Positions 24,714 through 33,097 are shown, counted from the first letter of the stretch. The stretch: 38,741 bases of DNA from Flavobacterium sp. LC2016-23 (GCF_009674775.1 NZ_WKKE01000033.1:1-38741), one strand, 5' to 3'. Numbers and translations are program-made. The notes: a model not told the origin generated them from the letters alone.

Positions 24714-24814
24714 CAAATATAAGTATTTATACGTATTTAAATACGTAATATTATTTATTTTTTTTAGATTTAAAAGAATAATTAACTACGTATTTCGGCG
24801 TAATCTTTTACGTA
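24714..24814 (-). promoter_or_regulatory. nirB promoter with clustered NarL-type sites
   Basis: TAAGTAT-TT-ATACGTA (24720-24735) overlaps TACGTAT-TTAA-ATACGTA (24730-24747). A -7 box, TATATTTG (24721-24714), is 8 bases from the second palindrome, the same gap as at nasA. Further upstream are TACGTAT-TT-CGGCGTA (24787-24802) and a TACGTA (24809-24814). This is the densest cluster of these half-sites in the window. Confidence 0.68.
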
Positions 24815-24958
24815 GTGTGGGTTTTGTGCCAATTTGAAAGGGGAGTATGTTTGTAAATTTGAAAAGATTCTAAATTAGAATTTCAAAAAAATGTTGTAAA
24901 TTCATAAGAATTTTATGGCTATTTTGTCGAAATAAAATAGTGTTAACATTAAAATACT

Positions 24959-25741
24959 ATGAAAAAATCACTTTCAATATTGCTGTTACTATCATTAATA
25001 GTAGGTTGTAAATCCACAGCCGGCAAAATTTCAGATACAAAAGAAACCACTTCTGAATACGGAACTCAGGAGGATCAAATGAAATATTACTTTACAGGAA
25101 CCGGAAACGAACCTTTCTGGGGAGTAAAAATGGGAAGGGAAGGTATCGAATTTACATCTTTAATTACAGGGAAGGAGAAATTAATTTTTCCCGCAGGGGA
25201 AGCCATAAAAGCGATGGATGCCAATATAAAAATGTATAAAGTGGCTAATGAAACAGCAACGGCAACCATTTCGATTCAGCAGCTGGAATGCCAGAATTCG
25301 ATGTCAGGAGCCATTTCACTCTATAAAGTGTCAATTGAAATTAAGAATAACGCAGAACTTACTTTTACAAAATTAGAAGGCTGTGGCAATTACAATACCG
25401 ATTATCGTCTTCACGATATCTGGGTACTGGAAGAACTAAACGGATTCAAAGTTTTTGTAACCGATTTTCAAAAGGAATTACCAAGAATCGAGATCAATTC
25501 CTCAGAAAATAAATTTATGGGTTACGGAGGATGTAATGCAATCAGTGGCAGTATTTTTTATGAAAAAGACCTGTTGCGATTTTCAAAAGTAATTTCGACT
25601 ATGATGGCCTGCGCCCACGGAAATAAGGAAGGCGAATTTACAAAAGCACTGCAAAGTACCACCACCTATTCGATCGAAAATCTGAGATTGACACTTTCTA
25701 ATCCTTCCGGAAAACTTCTCGTTTTCAGGAAGGTCGATTAG
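24959..25741 (+). CDS. META-domain lipoprotein (HslJ-like)
   Basis: A 260-residue envelope lipoprotein. The N-terminus has a lipobox, SLIVGC, with Cys17 as the lipid site. Residues about 45-150 match the COG3650-type region (YFTGTGNEPFWGVKMGREGIEF), and about 155-258 form a META/HslJ domain with GYGGCNAISGSIFY and FSKVISTMMACAH. META proteins are associated with stress or antibiotic tolerance in other bacteria, but no enzymatic role is known. It is divergent from nirB with 271 bases between, and that spacer holds nirB operators. Confidence 0.88.
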   Translation: MKKSLSILLLLSLIVGCKSTAGKISDTKETTSEYGTQEDQMKYYFTGTGNEPFWGVKMGREGIEFTSLITGKEKLIFPAGEAIKAMDANIKMYKVANETATATISIQQLECQNSMSGAISLYKVSIEIKNNAELTFTKLEGCGNYNTDYRLHDIWVLEELNGFKVFVTDFQKELPRIEINSSENKFMGYGGCNAISGSIFYEKDLLRFSKVISTMMACAHGNKEGEFTKALQSTTTYSIENLRLTLSNPSGKLLVFRKVD

Positions 25742-25831
25742 CGTTTTTTTGTTTTTTCACAAGTAAAGAAAAAAGAAAAATCCGTGTCTATCCGTTTAAA
25801 TCCGCAAAATCCGTGTACAAAGAATCAGTTA

Positions 25832-27118
25832 TTATTCTAACAATTCTTTAGAATCTTCCTCCTTATTATCATCTTCAATAAAATCAAGTTCCAAAGCCCT
25901 GACGGTCTGAACGGCATTTCCGGCAATACCGCGAATCGAACCGTACATTCCTAACGTATTATGGACCACTTTCTCGATTTGCTTTTCGCGTTGTTTCCAG
26001 ATACGCTGCATGGCTCTTTTTTCGGAATCCAGGTCACTTTGCATTTGCGTAAAGCCTTCTACAATTCCCTCTACCTGCAGGCGGAATTCATTGCTGGTTA
26101 AAAAATCATACAACATCGACATTTTATCGCCTTTGTTTTCCTGTGCCTGAACCGCCTGACTCACCTGTATCAAAGACTGACGCAAAACGGCACTCAAACC
26201 TTTAAATTCTTCATACGTACAAATCCAGATGCCGTCGCGCATTCCCATTCGGTCCATTCCTGCCGGCATCACTTCGGTCACCAGCACACCAATATTGGCT
26301 CTTTTGGTTCTGATATCATTTTTGAATTTCTCAATCCAGGCAGGCTGAAAAGCTTTGGTACGCTTGCTTTCGTAATAGATAGAACCGCAATTTTGCAATT
26401 CGCGGGTATTTACAATCTGAAGGCAGTCTGCTCCGTTGGCGCCTTTTTTAACTTCGTCAATACTGTCCAAAGGAAAATTATTGGCCAGCCATTCCTCAAT
26501 CGCTAATTCCATTACTTCTCCCTGCAACTGCATAGAACCTTGTTCCTGCTTGCGTTTCATTTCCTCAATCAGTTTCTTTTGATCGTCTGATTGTTTTTGG
26601 TATTCTTTTATTTTGAGTTCGTTTTTCTCTTCTTCCTGTTTTCTGATTTTATCTCTTTCCAAAACCAAAGTAGCATTAAGCTGTTTTTGCGCTTCGGCTT
26701 CGATGGCTTCTTTCATCTCCAGTTTTTCACGCTGTAATTTGGCAATTTCACCTTCCATCTTATTAAGCTCGCGAAGTTTTTCCGATTTCTCCGAAAGTTC
26801 TTTTTCCATGGCGAGTAAACGGTCTTTGTTTTCTTCGTCCAGTTTGGTTTTTAGCTTTTCGGTGATTTCTTTTTCAGCTACTTTTTTCTCACGCTCCAGA
26901 CGTTCTGCAAAAAGTTCGTTTTCCTGTTTCTTTTTGGCTTCAAATTCCAATTTGGCTTTTTCGAATTGCTCATTTTTAAGCTCCAGTTCCCTCGATTGGG
27001 CATTGGCCTTTTGCTGGAATTCTTTGCGGATACTGTCTTCTAACTGATGTTTCAGTATGTCATTTACATCGATAGTGGTTCCGCAGTTTGGACACTGAAT
27101 TGAAGATTGCTCCGCCAT
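25832..27118 (-). CDS. DUF2130 coiled-coil protein, nuclease-like
   Basis: A 428-residue protein that opens with a zinc-ribbon-like CPNCG (residues 9-13), then has a long Lys/Glu-rich coiled coil (about 35-200) and the DUF2130 domain (about 200-400). In the last part, Glu204 in a helix, Asp231 in GADCLQIV and Glu250-x-Lys252 in YYESKRT are spaced like the core of PD-(D/E)XK nucleases. So a DNA-cutting or DNA-binding role is possible, though only inferred. The C-terminal tail is acidic. The gene is convergent with the META gene, and the 90-base gap between them has a CCGTGT-type repeat fragment. Confidence 0.85.
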   Translation of the reverse strand: MAEQSSIQCPNCGTTIDVNDILKHQLEDSIRKEFQQKANAQSRELELKNEQFEKAKLEFEAKKKQENELFAERLEREKKVAEKEITEKLKTKLDEENKDRLLAMEKELSEKSEKLRELNKMEGEIAKLQREKLEMKEAIEAEAQKQLNATLVLERDKIRKQEEEKNELKIKEYQKQSDDQKKLIEEMKRKQEQGSMQLQGEVMELAIEEWLANNFPLDSIDEVKKGANGADCLQIVNTRELQNCGSIYYESKRTKAFQPAWIEKFKNDIRTKRANIGVLVTEVMPAGMDRMGMRDGIWICTYEEFKGLSAVLRQSLIQVSQAVQAQENKGDKMSMLYDFLTSNEFRLQVEGIVEGFTQMQSDLDSEKRAMQRIWKQREKQIEKVVHNTLGMYGSIRGIAGNAVQTVRALELDFIEDDNKEEDSKELLE

Positions 27119-27554
27119 TTTTATTGAATTTATTTAGGTACTATAATAATCTGCTAAGGTATTTAAAAGTTCATTCTTTTCAAGTGATTTCAATGTGATA
27201 AATTGTAACTTTTTTGCCACGAATTTCACAAATTTCCACGAATCATTTTATGTTTTTCTTTTCTTACAGGATGCAATTTAGAATCTTTTTGCAAGTAGTT
27301 TTTACGGTTTTCCTTTTTTAAGATGTTTTTAAAAAGCTTTGAATGAATCGCGCAAAGGCGCAAAGTATGATGACTATCCATTATCCATCCTGTTTGTCAT
27401 TTCGAGAAACGAGAAATCTCCCTAAGAAACCCGATAAAGATTGGACTCTCGTTGCGGAGCTACTTGTGGAGATTTCTCGTTCCTCGGAATGAAACTACAG
27501 ACATAATCAAATAATAAACTTTGCGCCTTTGCGAGATTAAATTATAAAGCAGCA
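27119..27554. repeat. Nested inverted repeats in 436-bp spacer
   Basis: An outer pair of perfect 16-bp arms, CGCAAAGGCGCAAAGT (27351-27366) and its complement (27518-27533), encloses an inner imperfect pair. The inner arms run from 27392 to 27421 and from 27468 to 27495, with 12 perfect bases (CGAGAAATCTCC). The inner element belongs to the TGTCATTTCGA family also seen at 21382-21499. A GCCACGAATT fragment lies at 27218-27243. No gene is supported. Confidence 0.8.
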
Positions 27555-28442
27555 TTAGCGTTCACTATTTTTCTTCAATAAAAATTCAACTGCCGAATTT
27601 GTGATTTCCGAATCGTCTTCTTTTGAGGTAATCAGGGACACATCGGTAAACAGATTAACTTTTTTCAATTCGATAAAACCGATTTCGGGATCCGGATTGT
27701 TTTTGGCAATATTAGACGGAACGATCGAAATTCCCAAACCGTTTTTAACCAGTTGCACAATCGAATTAATGTTGTTGGATTCATGAACTACTTTGGGTCT
27801 AAAACCATAAAAAGCACACAATTCCAGTAAAACTTCATGATAATGCGGTGCATAATCTTTGTTGAAAAACACAAAAGTTTCATCTTTCAGACCCGAAATC
27901 TCTTCCTCAGAATTAATTTGGAGGTTCCTTTTATTATAAACAACAGAGAATCCATCCCGAAACCACAATTGCGATTTTATTTTTGGCGATTTTACAGGAG
28001 AACGAATGATTCCTAAATCAATTTTTCGAAACTCTAAAGCTGCGATTTGTTTGGTCGTGGAAATTTCAAAAAGTTTGAAACTGACATAAGGAAATGTGGC
28101 TTTCAAATGTTGTATTAATTCCGAAATTACACCTGAATAAATCGAACTGATGTAAGCGATGCTGAATTCTCCTGAAACATTTTGTGCTATTTTCTGCGTT
28201 TTGATCGTGATCTGGTCCAGGTCCTGAAAAAGAGCTGTGACTTCTTTTTCGAAATATTTTCCTGCGTCGGTCAGTGTTACTTTTTTATTATTCCTATGGA
28301 ATAAGCGGGCACCGATTTCCGTTTCCAGTTCAATGATCTGACGACTTAAAGGCGGTTGTGAGATACAAAGTTTCTCTGCGGCTTTTGTGAAATTTAATTC
28401 TTCGGCTACCGCCAGAAAGTATTTGAGATGACGTAATTCCAT
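27555..28442 (-). CDS. LysR-family transcriptional regulator
   Basis: A 295-residue regulator with the typical N-terminal winged helix-turn-helix (MELRHLKYFLAVAEELNFTKAAEKLCISQPPLSRQI) and a C-terminal effector-binding domain (about 90-290). The length is standard. It is divergent from the methyltransferase gene at 28715, with 272 bases between that include a long perfect inverted repeat. LysR regulators often control the divergent gene, so the methyltransferase is the first candidate target. The effector cannot be told from the sequence. Confidence 0.93.
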   Translation of the reverse strand: MELRHLKYFLAVAEELNFTKAAEKLCISQPPLSRQIIELETEIGARLFHRNNKKVTLTDAGKYFEKEVTALFQDLDQITIKTQKIAQNVSGEFSIAYISSIYSGVISELIQHLKATFPYVSFKLFEISTTKQIAALEFRKIDLGIIRSPVKSPKIKSQLWFRDGFSVVYNKRNLQINSEEEISGLKDETFVFFNKDYAPHYHEVLLELCAFYGFRPKVVHESNNINSIVQLVKNGLGISIVPSNIAKNNPDPEIGFIELKKVNLFTDVSLITSKEDDSEITNSAVEFLLKKNSER

Positions 28443-28714
28443 AAATACCTATTAAGTATTGATAATTGACAAAATAAGTATTTTTAAAGTATATATGAAA
28501 GGAATACTTTTACAAAAAAAATATAGGTTCTCGCAGATCTGGCAGATTGCGCAGATCTTAGCTCATGGAGTGCCTTTTTCTAACCTCAGATTAAAATGAT
28601 TTTTTTATGTATTCTAAACAAAAACGAGAAATAATAAACTCTGCTCACCCGAGCGATAGCGAACAAGTGAAGCAATCTGCCAGATCTGCGAGAAAAAGCT
28701 AAAACTAAAAAATT
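28443..28714. repeat. 23-bp perfect inverted repeat between lysR and methyltransferase
   Basis: The arm at 28528-28550 (containing TCTCGCAGATCTGGCAGA) is repeated without mismatch in inverted orientation at 28672-28694, with 121 bases between. The right arm ends about 20 bases before the methyltransferase start, so a folded transcript would hold its leader. The core matches the dispersed CTGCGAGA family. Confidence 0.85.
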
Positions 28715-29422
28715 ATGAAAAAATCAACTATTGAAGAAATCAGGGAACGTTTTGACCATGATGTCGAACGATTTTCAAATTTAGAAACGGGTCAGGTGGC
28801 CACTATTGATGCTACGATTTCTTTGGAATTAATCACGGAAGCCTCAAAAAGAATTGCTCCGAATGCCAAAAATGTCCTGGATATTGGCTGTGGAGCCGGA
28901 AATTATACTTTAAAAATGTTATCTAAAGTACCGGATTTAAATTGCACGCTGGTCGATCTGAGCTTGCCGATGCTGGAAAGAGCTTTTGAAAGAGTGTCAA
29001 AAGAAACCAACGGAAGCGTAGAAGTAAAGCAGGGAGATATTCGCGAAGTAGATTTACCGGAAAACCATTTTGATATTATTCTGGCCGGAGCTGTTTTGCA
29101 TCATTTGCGTGATGATCTCGATTGGGAAACTACTTTTGCTAAGATCTTTAAATTATTAAAACCCGGAGGCTGTTTTATGATTTCGGACCTGATTACCCAG
29201 GATACCGAGTTGCTAAACGATTATACCTGGCAGCGTTATGGCGACTATCTGGAAGGAATCGGCGGCGCAGCATACCGTCAAAAAGTATTGGATTATGTGG
29301 AAAAAGAAGACACGCCACGATCGATGAATTACCAGTTGGACCTGATGAAGAAAGTTGGTTTTACAAGCGTTGAAATTTTACACAAGAATATGTGTTTTGG
29401 TGCTTTTGGCGGGATTAAGTAA
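28715..29422 (+). CDS. Class I SAM-dependent methyltransferase
   Basis: A 235-residue soluble enzyme. The SAM-binding motif I is VLDIGCGAGNYTLKM near residues 60-74. It is followed by the acidic LVDLS turn, the GDIREVDLPENHFDIILAGAVLHHL region (motifs II and III) and LLKPGGCFMISDL. The acceptor cannot be predicted; similar proteins act on small molecules such as ubiquinone/menaquinone precursors or xenobiotics. It is divergent from the LysR regulator, which may control it. Confidence 0.9.
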   Translation: MKKSTIEEIRERFDHDVERFSNLETGQVATIDATISLELITEASKRIAPNAKNVLDIGCGAGNYTLKMLSKVPDLNCTLVDLSLPMLERAFERVSKETNGSVEVKQGDIREVDLPENHFDIILAGAVLHHLRDDLDWETTFAKIFKLLKPGGCFMISDLITQDTELLNDYTWQRYGDYLEGIGGAAYRQKVLDYVEKEDTPRSMNYQLDLMKKVGFTSVEILHKNMCFGAFGGIK

Positions 29423-29435
29423 TATTTAAAAAAAG

Positions 29436-29602
29436 TTTGCCACAGATTATAAGATTAAAAGGATTTTTGTTTGCCACGAATTACACGAATTTGCGCGAAT
29501 TAAATTTTTAAACGGCGCGTAAAAAACTAGTGCAATTCGTGGCAAACAAATTCAACACACAGCATTAAAAAAAATCCTTTTAATCTTATAATCGGTGGCA
29601 AA
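29436..29602. repeat. Nested inverted repeat (hairpin inside hairpin)
   Basis: The outer arms (29436-29468 and 29570-29602) pair over 33 bases with one mismatch and carry TTTGCCACAGATTATAAGAT. Directly inside lie perfect 14-bp arms GTTTGCCACGAATT (29469-29482) and complement (29534-29547). It lies between the convergent methyltransferase and DUF3291 genes and could terminate both. Confidence 0.88.
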
Positions 29603-29617
29603 AAAAATCTGATATCC

Positions 29618-30079
29618 CTATTCTAAATCAGGTGCCGCAAATTTGGTTCTTAAATCGAAAACCAATGGCGAAGCCCCGTTTTCTTGTAAATAATCTAACT
29701 TTTCTACAGCTTCGTCCAGTGTGGGAATATGCCCTTTTGGAATCCACCACATGGCTGTATGGGCTTTTCCGAATTTAAGGAACCATTCTTTTCTGCGTTT
29801 CAGGAATTCACTATGAAAAGTTTTGTACATATAATGTTCTAAGGTTTCAATGTTTTCCCAAACCGAAACATTTACAATAATCTGTTCGTCATTGTACGGG
29901 TTCAGATCTGTAGCGTTGTCATTATTGTCATCTTTCAGACGCCATACAAATCCCGGGCTGTTTTCGGCTAAAGTATTGACAAGATCTAAATTATCTGTAA
30001 ACTCTTTCATGACCGGATCGTTAATATCAACTCCTTTCATTTTGGCAATATTAATTTCTGCCAGATGGTAATTGCTCAT
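29618..30079 (-). CDS. DUF3291 family protein
   Basis: A 153-residue protein of the DUF3291 type, related to dimeric alpha-beta barrel proteins such as antibiotic biosynthesis monooxygenases. The typical pattern is visible in MSNYHLAEINIAKMKG at the start and FHSEFLKRRKEWFLKFG plus TAMWWIPKGHIPTLDEA in the second half. No enzymatic reaction is established. It is the last gene of the minus-strand set that starts with the aldo/keto reductase, following the small monooxygenase gene by 58 bases. Confidence 0.88.
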   Translation of the reverse strand: MSNYHLAEINIAKMKGVDINDPVMKEFTDNLDLVNTLAENSPGFVWRLKDDNNDNATDLNPYNDEQIIVNVSVWENIETLEHYMYKTFHSEFLKRRKEWFLKFGKAHTAMWWIPKGHIPTLDEAVEKLDYLQENGASPLVFDLRTKFAAPDLE

Positions 30080-30137
30080 GTTTCATTCGTTAAAGATCAG
30101 GCAAGTTACTTTTTTTAAGGATAATTATTTTAACTTT

Positions 30138-30416
30138 TTATAAGATTTGTGTTGTTTTATACACCTGAATCGGAGTAGCTACCAGTGCCTCGCTTTGTGA
30201 AATAAAATCAAGTAAATACGATTGATTGTTGTGTATATCAAGTCCCGGCTGATCTTGCCATTCTTCCCAGAGAATAAAAACATTTTCGGACTTGTGAAGA
30301 TCGTAACGCACGCAGGCGTCTTCTTTTCTGGTTTCGGTCACCAAATGATGCAACATGCCTTCTAGTTTTTCAGTATGTTCTGTTTTGCTGTTGAAAATTG
30401 CTGTAATTGAAATCAT
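30138..30416 (-). CDS. Antibiotic biosynthesis monooxygenase-like quinol monooxygenase
   Basis: A 92-residue single-domain ABM-fold protein. The start MISITAIFNSKTEHTEKLE, the central RYDLHKSENVFILWEEW and the His-rich SYLLDF segment fit the YgiN-type quinol monooxygenases. It follows the flavodoxin-like quinone reductase gene by two bases. In E. coli, mdaB and ygiN are likewise neighbours and are thought to form a quinone redox pair, which supports the role. It is cytoplasmic. Confidence 0.88.
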   Translation of the reverse strand: MISITAIFNSKTEHTEKLEGMLHHLVTETRKEDACVRYDLHKSENVFILWEEWQDQPGLDIHNNQSYLLDFISQSEALVATPIQVYKTTQIL

Positions 30417-30418
30417 GA

Positions 30419-31024
30419 TTATAAATTTTTAAAAGTTGCTTCTAAATGTCTTGTATAATCTTGTTTAAAGATACTAATATTTTCAGCTGTCGCGCCCTTT
30501 TCAACATCGTGAAAATGAAAGCTGTTCAGTTTTTCCATTCCTGTAAATTTGTTCATTTTGTGGAAACCAAACATAGCACCGTCATCAACAGAAGTTTCTT
30601 CGAAGAATTCCCCCGGTAAGGTAAAAGCTGTTTTCGGAGCGTTCCAGCTTGTGGTCAGCATATATTTACGGCCGTGTAAAAGTCCACCGGTTCCGTAATT
30701 GATGTCTGGATTTATGCGGCTTCTTCCGTCACTTTTGTAAATTCCGTTGTTGTGTCCCTGCGTAAAAACATCATCAATGTATTTTTTGAAAAGGTTCGGT
30801 AACTGAAACCACCAAACGGGTGTATGATAGATAATTACATCTGCCCAGACGAATTTTTCGACTTCTTCGTGAAGGTTGATTTCGTTGTTGATATTGGTCG
30901 TTTTTATTTCGTAATTGTTGTTTTGGGAAAGAAATTCAGTTGTCCAGTCCTGAACTGTCTGGTTGAATTTTCCGCCTGAATGAGCAAACTTTTGTCCGCC
31001 GTTGATAATAAATATTTTTGTCAT
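30419..31024 (-). CDS. MdaB-like NAD(P)H quinone reductase
   Basis: A 201-residue flavodoxin-fold protein of the MdaB type. It reduces quinones by two electrons with NAD(P)H and FAD, which avoids radical formation. Family features include IFIINGGQKFAHSGGKFNQT at the start (nucleotide loop), WADVIIYHTPVWWFQLPNLFKKYIDDVF and the TTSWNAP turn. It lies in an operon with a quinol monooxygenase-like gene and downstream of an aldo/keto reductase. The set points to defence against quinones or other electrophiles. Confidence 0.92.
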   Translation of the reverse strand: MTKIFIINGGQKFAHSGGKFNQTVQDWTTEFLSQNNNYEIKTTNINNEINLHEEVEKFVWADVIIYHTPVWWFQLPNLFKKYIDDVFTQGHNNGIYKSDGRSRINPDINYGTGGLLHGRKYMLTTSWNAPKTAFTLPGEFFEETSVDDGAMFGFHKMNKFTGMEKLNSFHFHDVEKGATAENISIFKQDYTRHLEATFKNL

Positions 31025-31144
31025 GTCGTAATGTTCTTTTTGTATTTTAAATGTGTGAGGGATAGAGGCGGTATCCTTTTTTTGAGGAACGAAAGAAAAG
31101 ATATAGCCGAAAGCCCGACCCGAAGGGACACACCCAAATTATTC
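31025..31144. repeat. Structured spacer between aldo/keto reductase and mdaB-like genes
   Basis: CGGTATCTTTTT-like sequence (about 31066-31082) can pair with AAAAGATATAGCCG (about 31097-31110). The following CCCGACCCGAAGGGACAC has a short CCC/GGG stem. I believe similar sequences are common in Flavobacterium spacers, but this is memory, not a search. Confidence 0.45.
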
Positions 31145-32131
31145 TTATTTTAGTTTAGAAATGGCCTGATTGATGAATTCCAGTTCTGAAGCGGATAGGT
31201 CGAAATGCATTGCTTTGGCATTCGAAATTGCCTGTTGTGCATTTCTGGCTCCGGCCAGCACAATGGTAATGCCTTTTTGTAAAGTGGTCCAGCGTAAAAC
31301 CAATTGTGCCAGACTAGCTTCTTTGGCATGTGCTAAGGAATTTAATTCTTCGACTAAAGTTTTTACTTTTTGAAGATCGAACTGACCGAAATACCCATTT
31401 CGGTGATCGTTGTCTTTTAGTTTGCTGTCGGTGAAATATTTTCCGGTCAGTAAACCTCTTTCCATGGGGCTGTAAGCGATGATTCCGATATTTTGGGAAA
31501 CCGTAAGCGGAACCAGATCAGCTTCGATACTGCGATTCAGCATGCTGTAAGAAACCTGATTGGAGGCCAGTTGAATGGTTTTTTGTGCTTCTTCGAGTTG
31601 AGAAACGCTGTAATTACAAACTCCCGCAGCCCTGATTTTTCCTTGTCGGATCAGTAAATCCATCGTTTCCATGGTTTCGTGAATAGGAGTGGTGGCATCC
31701 GGCCAGTGAATTTGCAATAAATCGATATAATCGGTTTTAAGTCTTTTCAGGCTTTCTTCGACTTCTTTGATGATGTTTTCTCTGGACGCAAATTTGTATA
31801 CCGGTATTTTTTTTCCGTTGTCATCGGCGTCAAAGAAAAATTCCCCTTTGCCGTTATTGCTTCCGTCCCATACCAAACCAAATTTGGTCAGTATTTGCAC
31901 TTTTGAACGGTCCTGTGTTTTTAAAGCTTCACCAATCATTTCTTCACTTAAACCAAATCCGTAGAAAGGTGCAGTGTCTAAAGTGGTGACGCCATTGTCA
32001 ATTGAAGCGTGAATGGAGTCGATTGAATCCTTTTTTTCGTTTCCGCCCCACATGTTTCCGCCAATTGCAAATGCGCCGTATGTAATGGCTGATAATTCGA
32101 GTTCGGTAGTACCTAATTTTCTATATTCCAT
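31145..32131 (-). CDS. Aldo/keto reductase
   Basis: The ATG at 32131 (MEYRKLGTTELELSAITYG) is chosen because the 12 residues upstream are not family-like and overlap the divergent promoter region; this gives 328 residues. It is a TIM-barrel NADPH-dependent reductase of aldehydes and ketones. Visible are Asp-Thr-Ala in TLDTAPFYGFGLSEE, the LQIHWPD motif with the conserved His, GVCNYSVSQLEEA and the NADPH-binding end KGITIVLAGARNAQQ. It is the first gene of an operon with an MdaB-like reductase, an ABM protein and a DUF3291 protein, and is divergent from an AraC regulator 120 bases away. Confidence 0.92.
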   Translation of the reverse strand: MEYRKLGTTELELSAITYGAFAIGGNMWGGNEKKDSIDSIHASIDNGVTTLDTAPFYGFGLSEEMIGEALKTQDRSKVQILTKFGLVWDGSNNGKGEFFFDADDNGKKIPVYKFASRENIIKEVEESLKRLKTDYIDLLQIHWPDATTPIHETMETMDLLIRQGKIRAAGVCNYSVSQLEEAQKTIQLASNQVSYSMLNRSIEADLVPLTVSQNIGIIAYSPMERGLLTGKYFTDSKLKDNDHRNGYFGQFDLQKVKTLVEELNSLAHAKEASLAQLVLRWTTLQKGITIVLAGARNAQQAISNAKAMHFDLSASELEFINQAISKLK

Positions 32132-32193
32132 GTTGTTATATTTTGTGCTTAAAAAATGGTAGGGCAAAATTATACCATTTTTAAAACCTTTAA

Positions 32194-32226
32194 TTTGTAC
32201 ATATTTGTGTTTTTTAGGTATATTTG
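32194..32226 (+). promoter_or_regulatory. Promoter of the AraC-family gene
   Basis: TTTG (32194-32197) and TATATTTG (32219-32226) match the Bacteroidota -33 and -7 elements with a 21-base spacer. The ATG at 32252 is 25 bases on. On the other strand TAATTTTG (32172-32165) may be the -7 box of the aldo/keto reductase operon. Confidence 0.65.
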
Positions 32227-32251
32227 CAGCCGCAATCTAAATACCATCCAA

Positions 32252-33097
32252 ATGAAAAAAGAAAATTTATACGAACCGTTTACGGTTTCATTTGAAACAC
32301 TGGAGGAATATCCGGATGTTGGAGATCGTCATAACTTTTTTGAACTGGTCTATATTTTAGAAGGCACGGGATCACAATGCATCAACAAAAATATTTTTAC
32401 TTACGATGCGGGGCATATGTTTTTACTGACGCCTGAGGATTGTCATAATTTTACTATTGAAACCCAAACGACCTTTTTCTTTTTGCGGTTTAATGATATT
32501 TATCTGAAGGATTCGAGTTTGCAAAATGAAAATATTCAACGTCTGGAATATATACTTCAAAATGCGAATCATCAGCCGGGTTGTATCTTAAAACTGGATT
32601 CTGATAAGTGCCTGGTAAAGGTGATGATCGAAGCGATTATGCGCGAACATCAGAATAAAGATGTGTATAATAAGGAACTGATTCAGCAATTGGTCAATAC
32701 CCTTATTATTATTGTAGCCAGAAATATTGCGAAATACCTGCCGGAACAGGTCAATATCGGCTGTGAGGCAAAAGCAATGGATATCCTGCAATACATTCAG
32801 AATAATATTTATTATCCGGAACGAATCAAAGCGGAGTCGCTTAGTGAATATTTCGGAATTTCGAATACGTATTTAGGGCGTTATTTCAAGAAACACGCTA
32901 ATGAAACCATGCAGCAATATATTAGTAATTATAAAACGAAGCTGATTGAGCACCGTTTACAATTCAGTGAAAAACGCATCAACGAAATTGCCTATGAATT
33001 TGGTTTTACGGATGAAAGCCATTTTAATAAATTCTTTAAGAAACAAAGAGGGAATAGTCCTTCGGAGTATAGGAAAACGATTCGGGTTAATGGATAA
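32252..33097 (+). CDS. AraC-family transcriptional regulator
   Basis: The ATG at 32252 (MKKENLYEPFTVSFETLEEY) is chosen over the one at 32156 because a good promoter lies between them. The protein has 281 residues: a cupin-like N-terminal sensing domain (FELVYILEGTGSQCINKN, MFLLTPEDCHNF) and a C-terminal double helix-turn-helix (about 185-280) with AESLSEYFGISNTYLGRYFKKHA and IAYEFGFTDESHFNKFFKKQRG. The effector is unknown. It is divergent from the aldo/keto reductase operon and is the obvious candidate to control it. Confidence 0.93.
   Translation: MKKENLYEPFTVSFETLEEYPDVGDRHNFFELVYILEGTGSQCINKNIFTYDAGHMFLLTPEDCHNFTIETQTTFFFLRFNDIYLKDSSLQNENIQRLEYILQNANHQPGCILKLDSDKCLVKVMIEAIMREHQNKDVYNKELIQQLVNTLIIIVARNIAKYLPEQVNIGCEAKAMDILQYIQNNIYYPERIKAESLSEYFGISNTYLGRYFKKHANETMQQYISNYKTKLIEHRLQFSEKRINEIAYEFGFTDESHFNKFFKKQRGNSPSEYRKTIRVNG

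Noticed and set aside
28443..28500. AAGTAT motifs before the LysR gene as members of the NarL-type operator set
   Set aside because: Single TAAGTAT halves are present, but no partner at the 2-base spacing. The AT-rich sequence makes chance hits likely.
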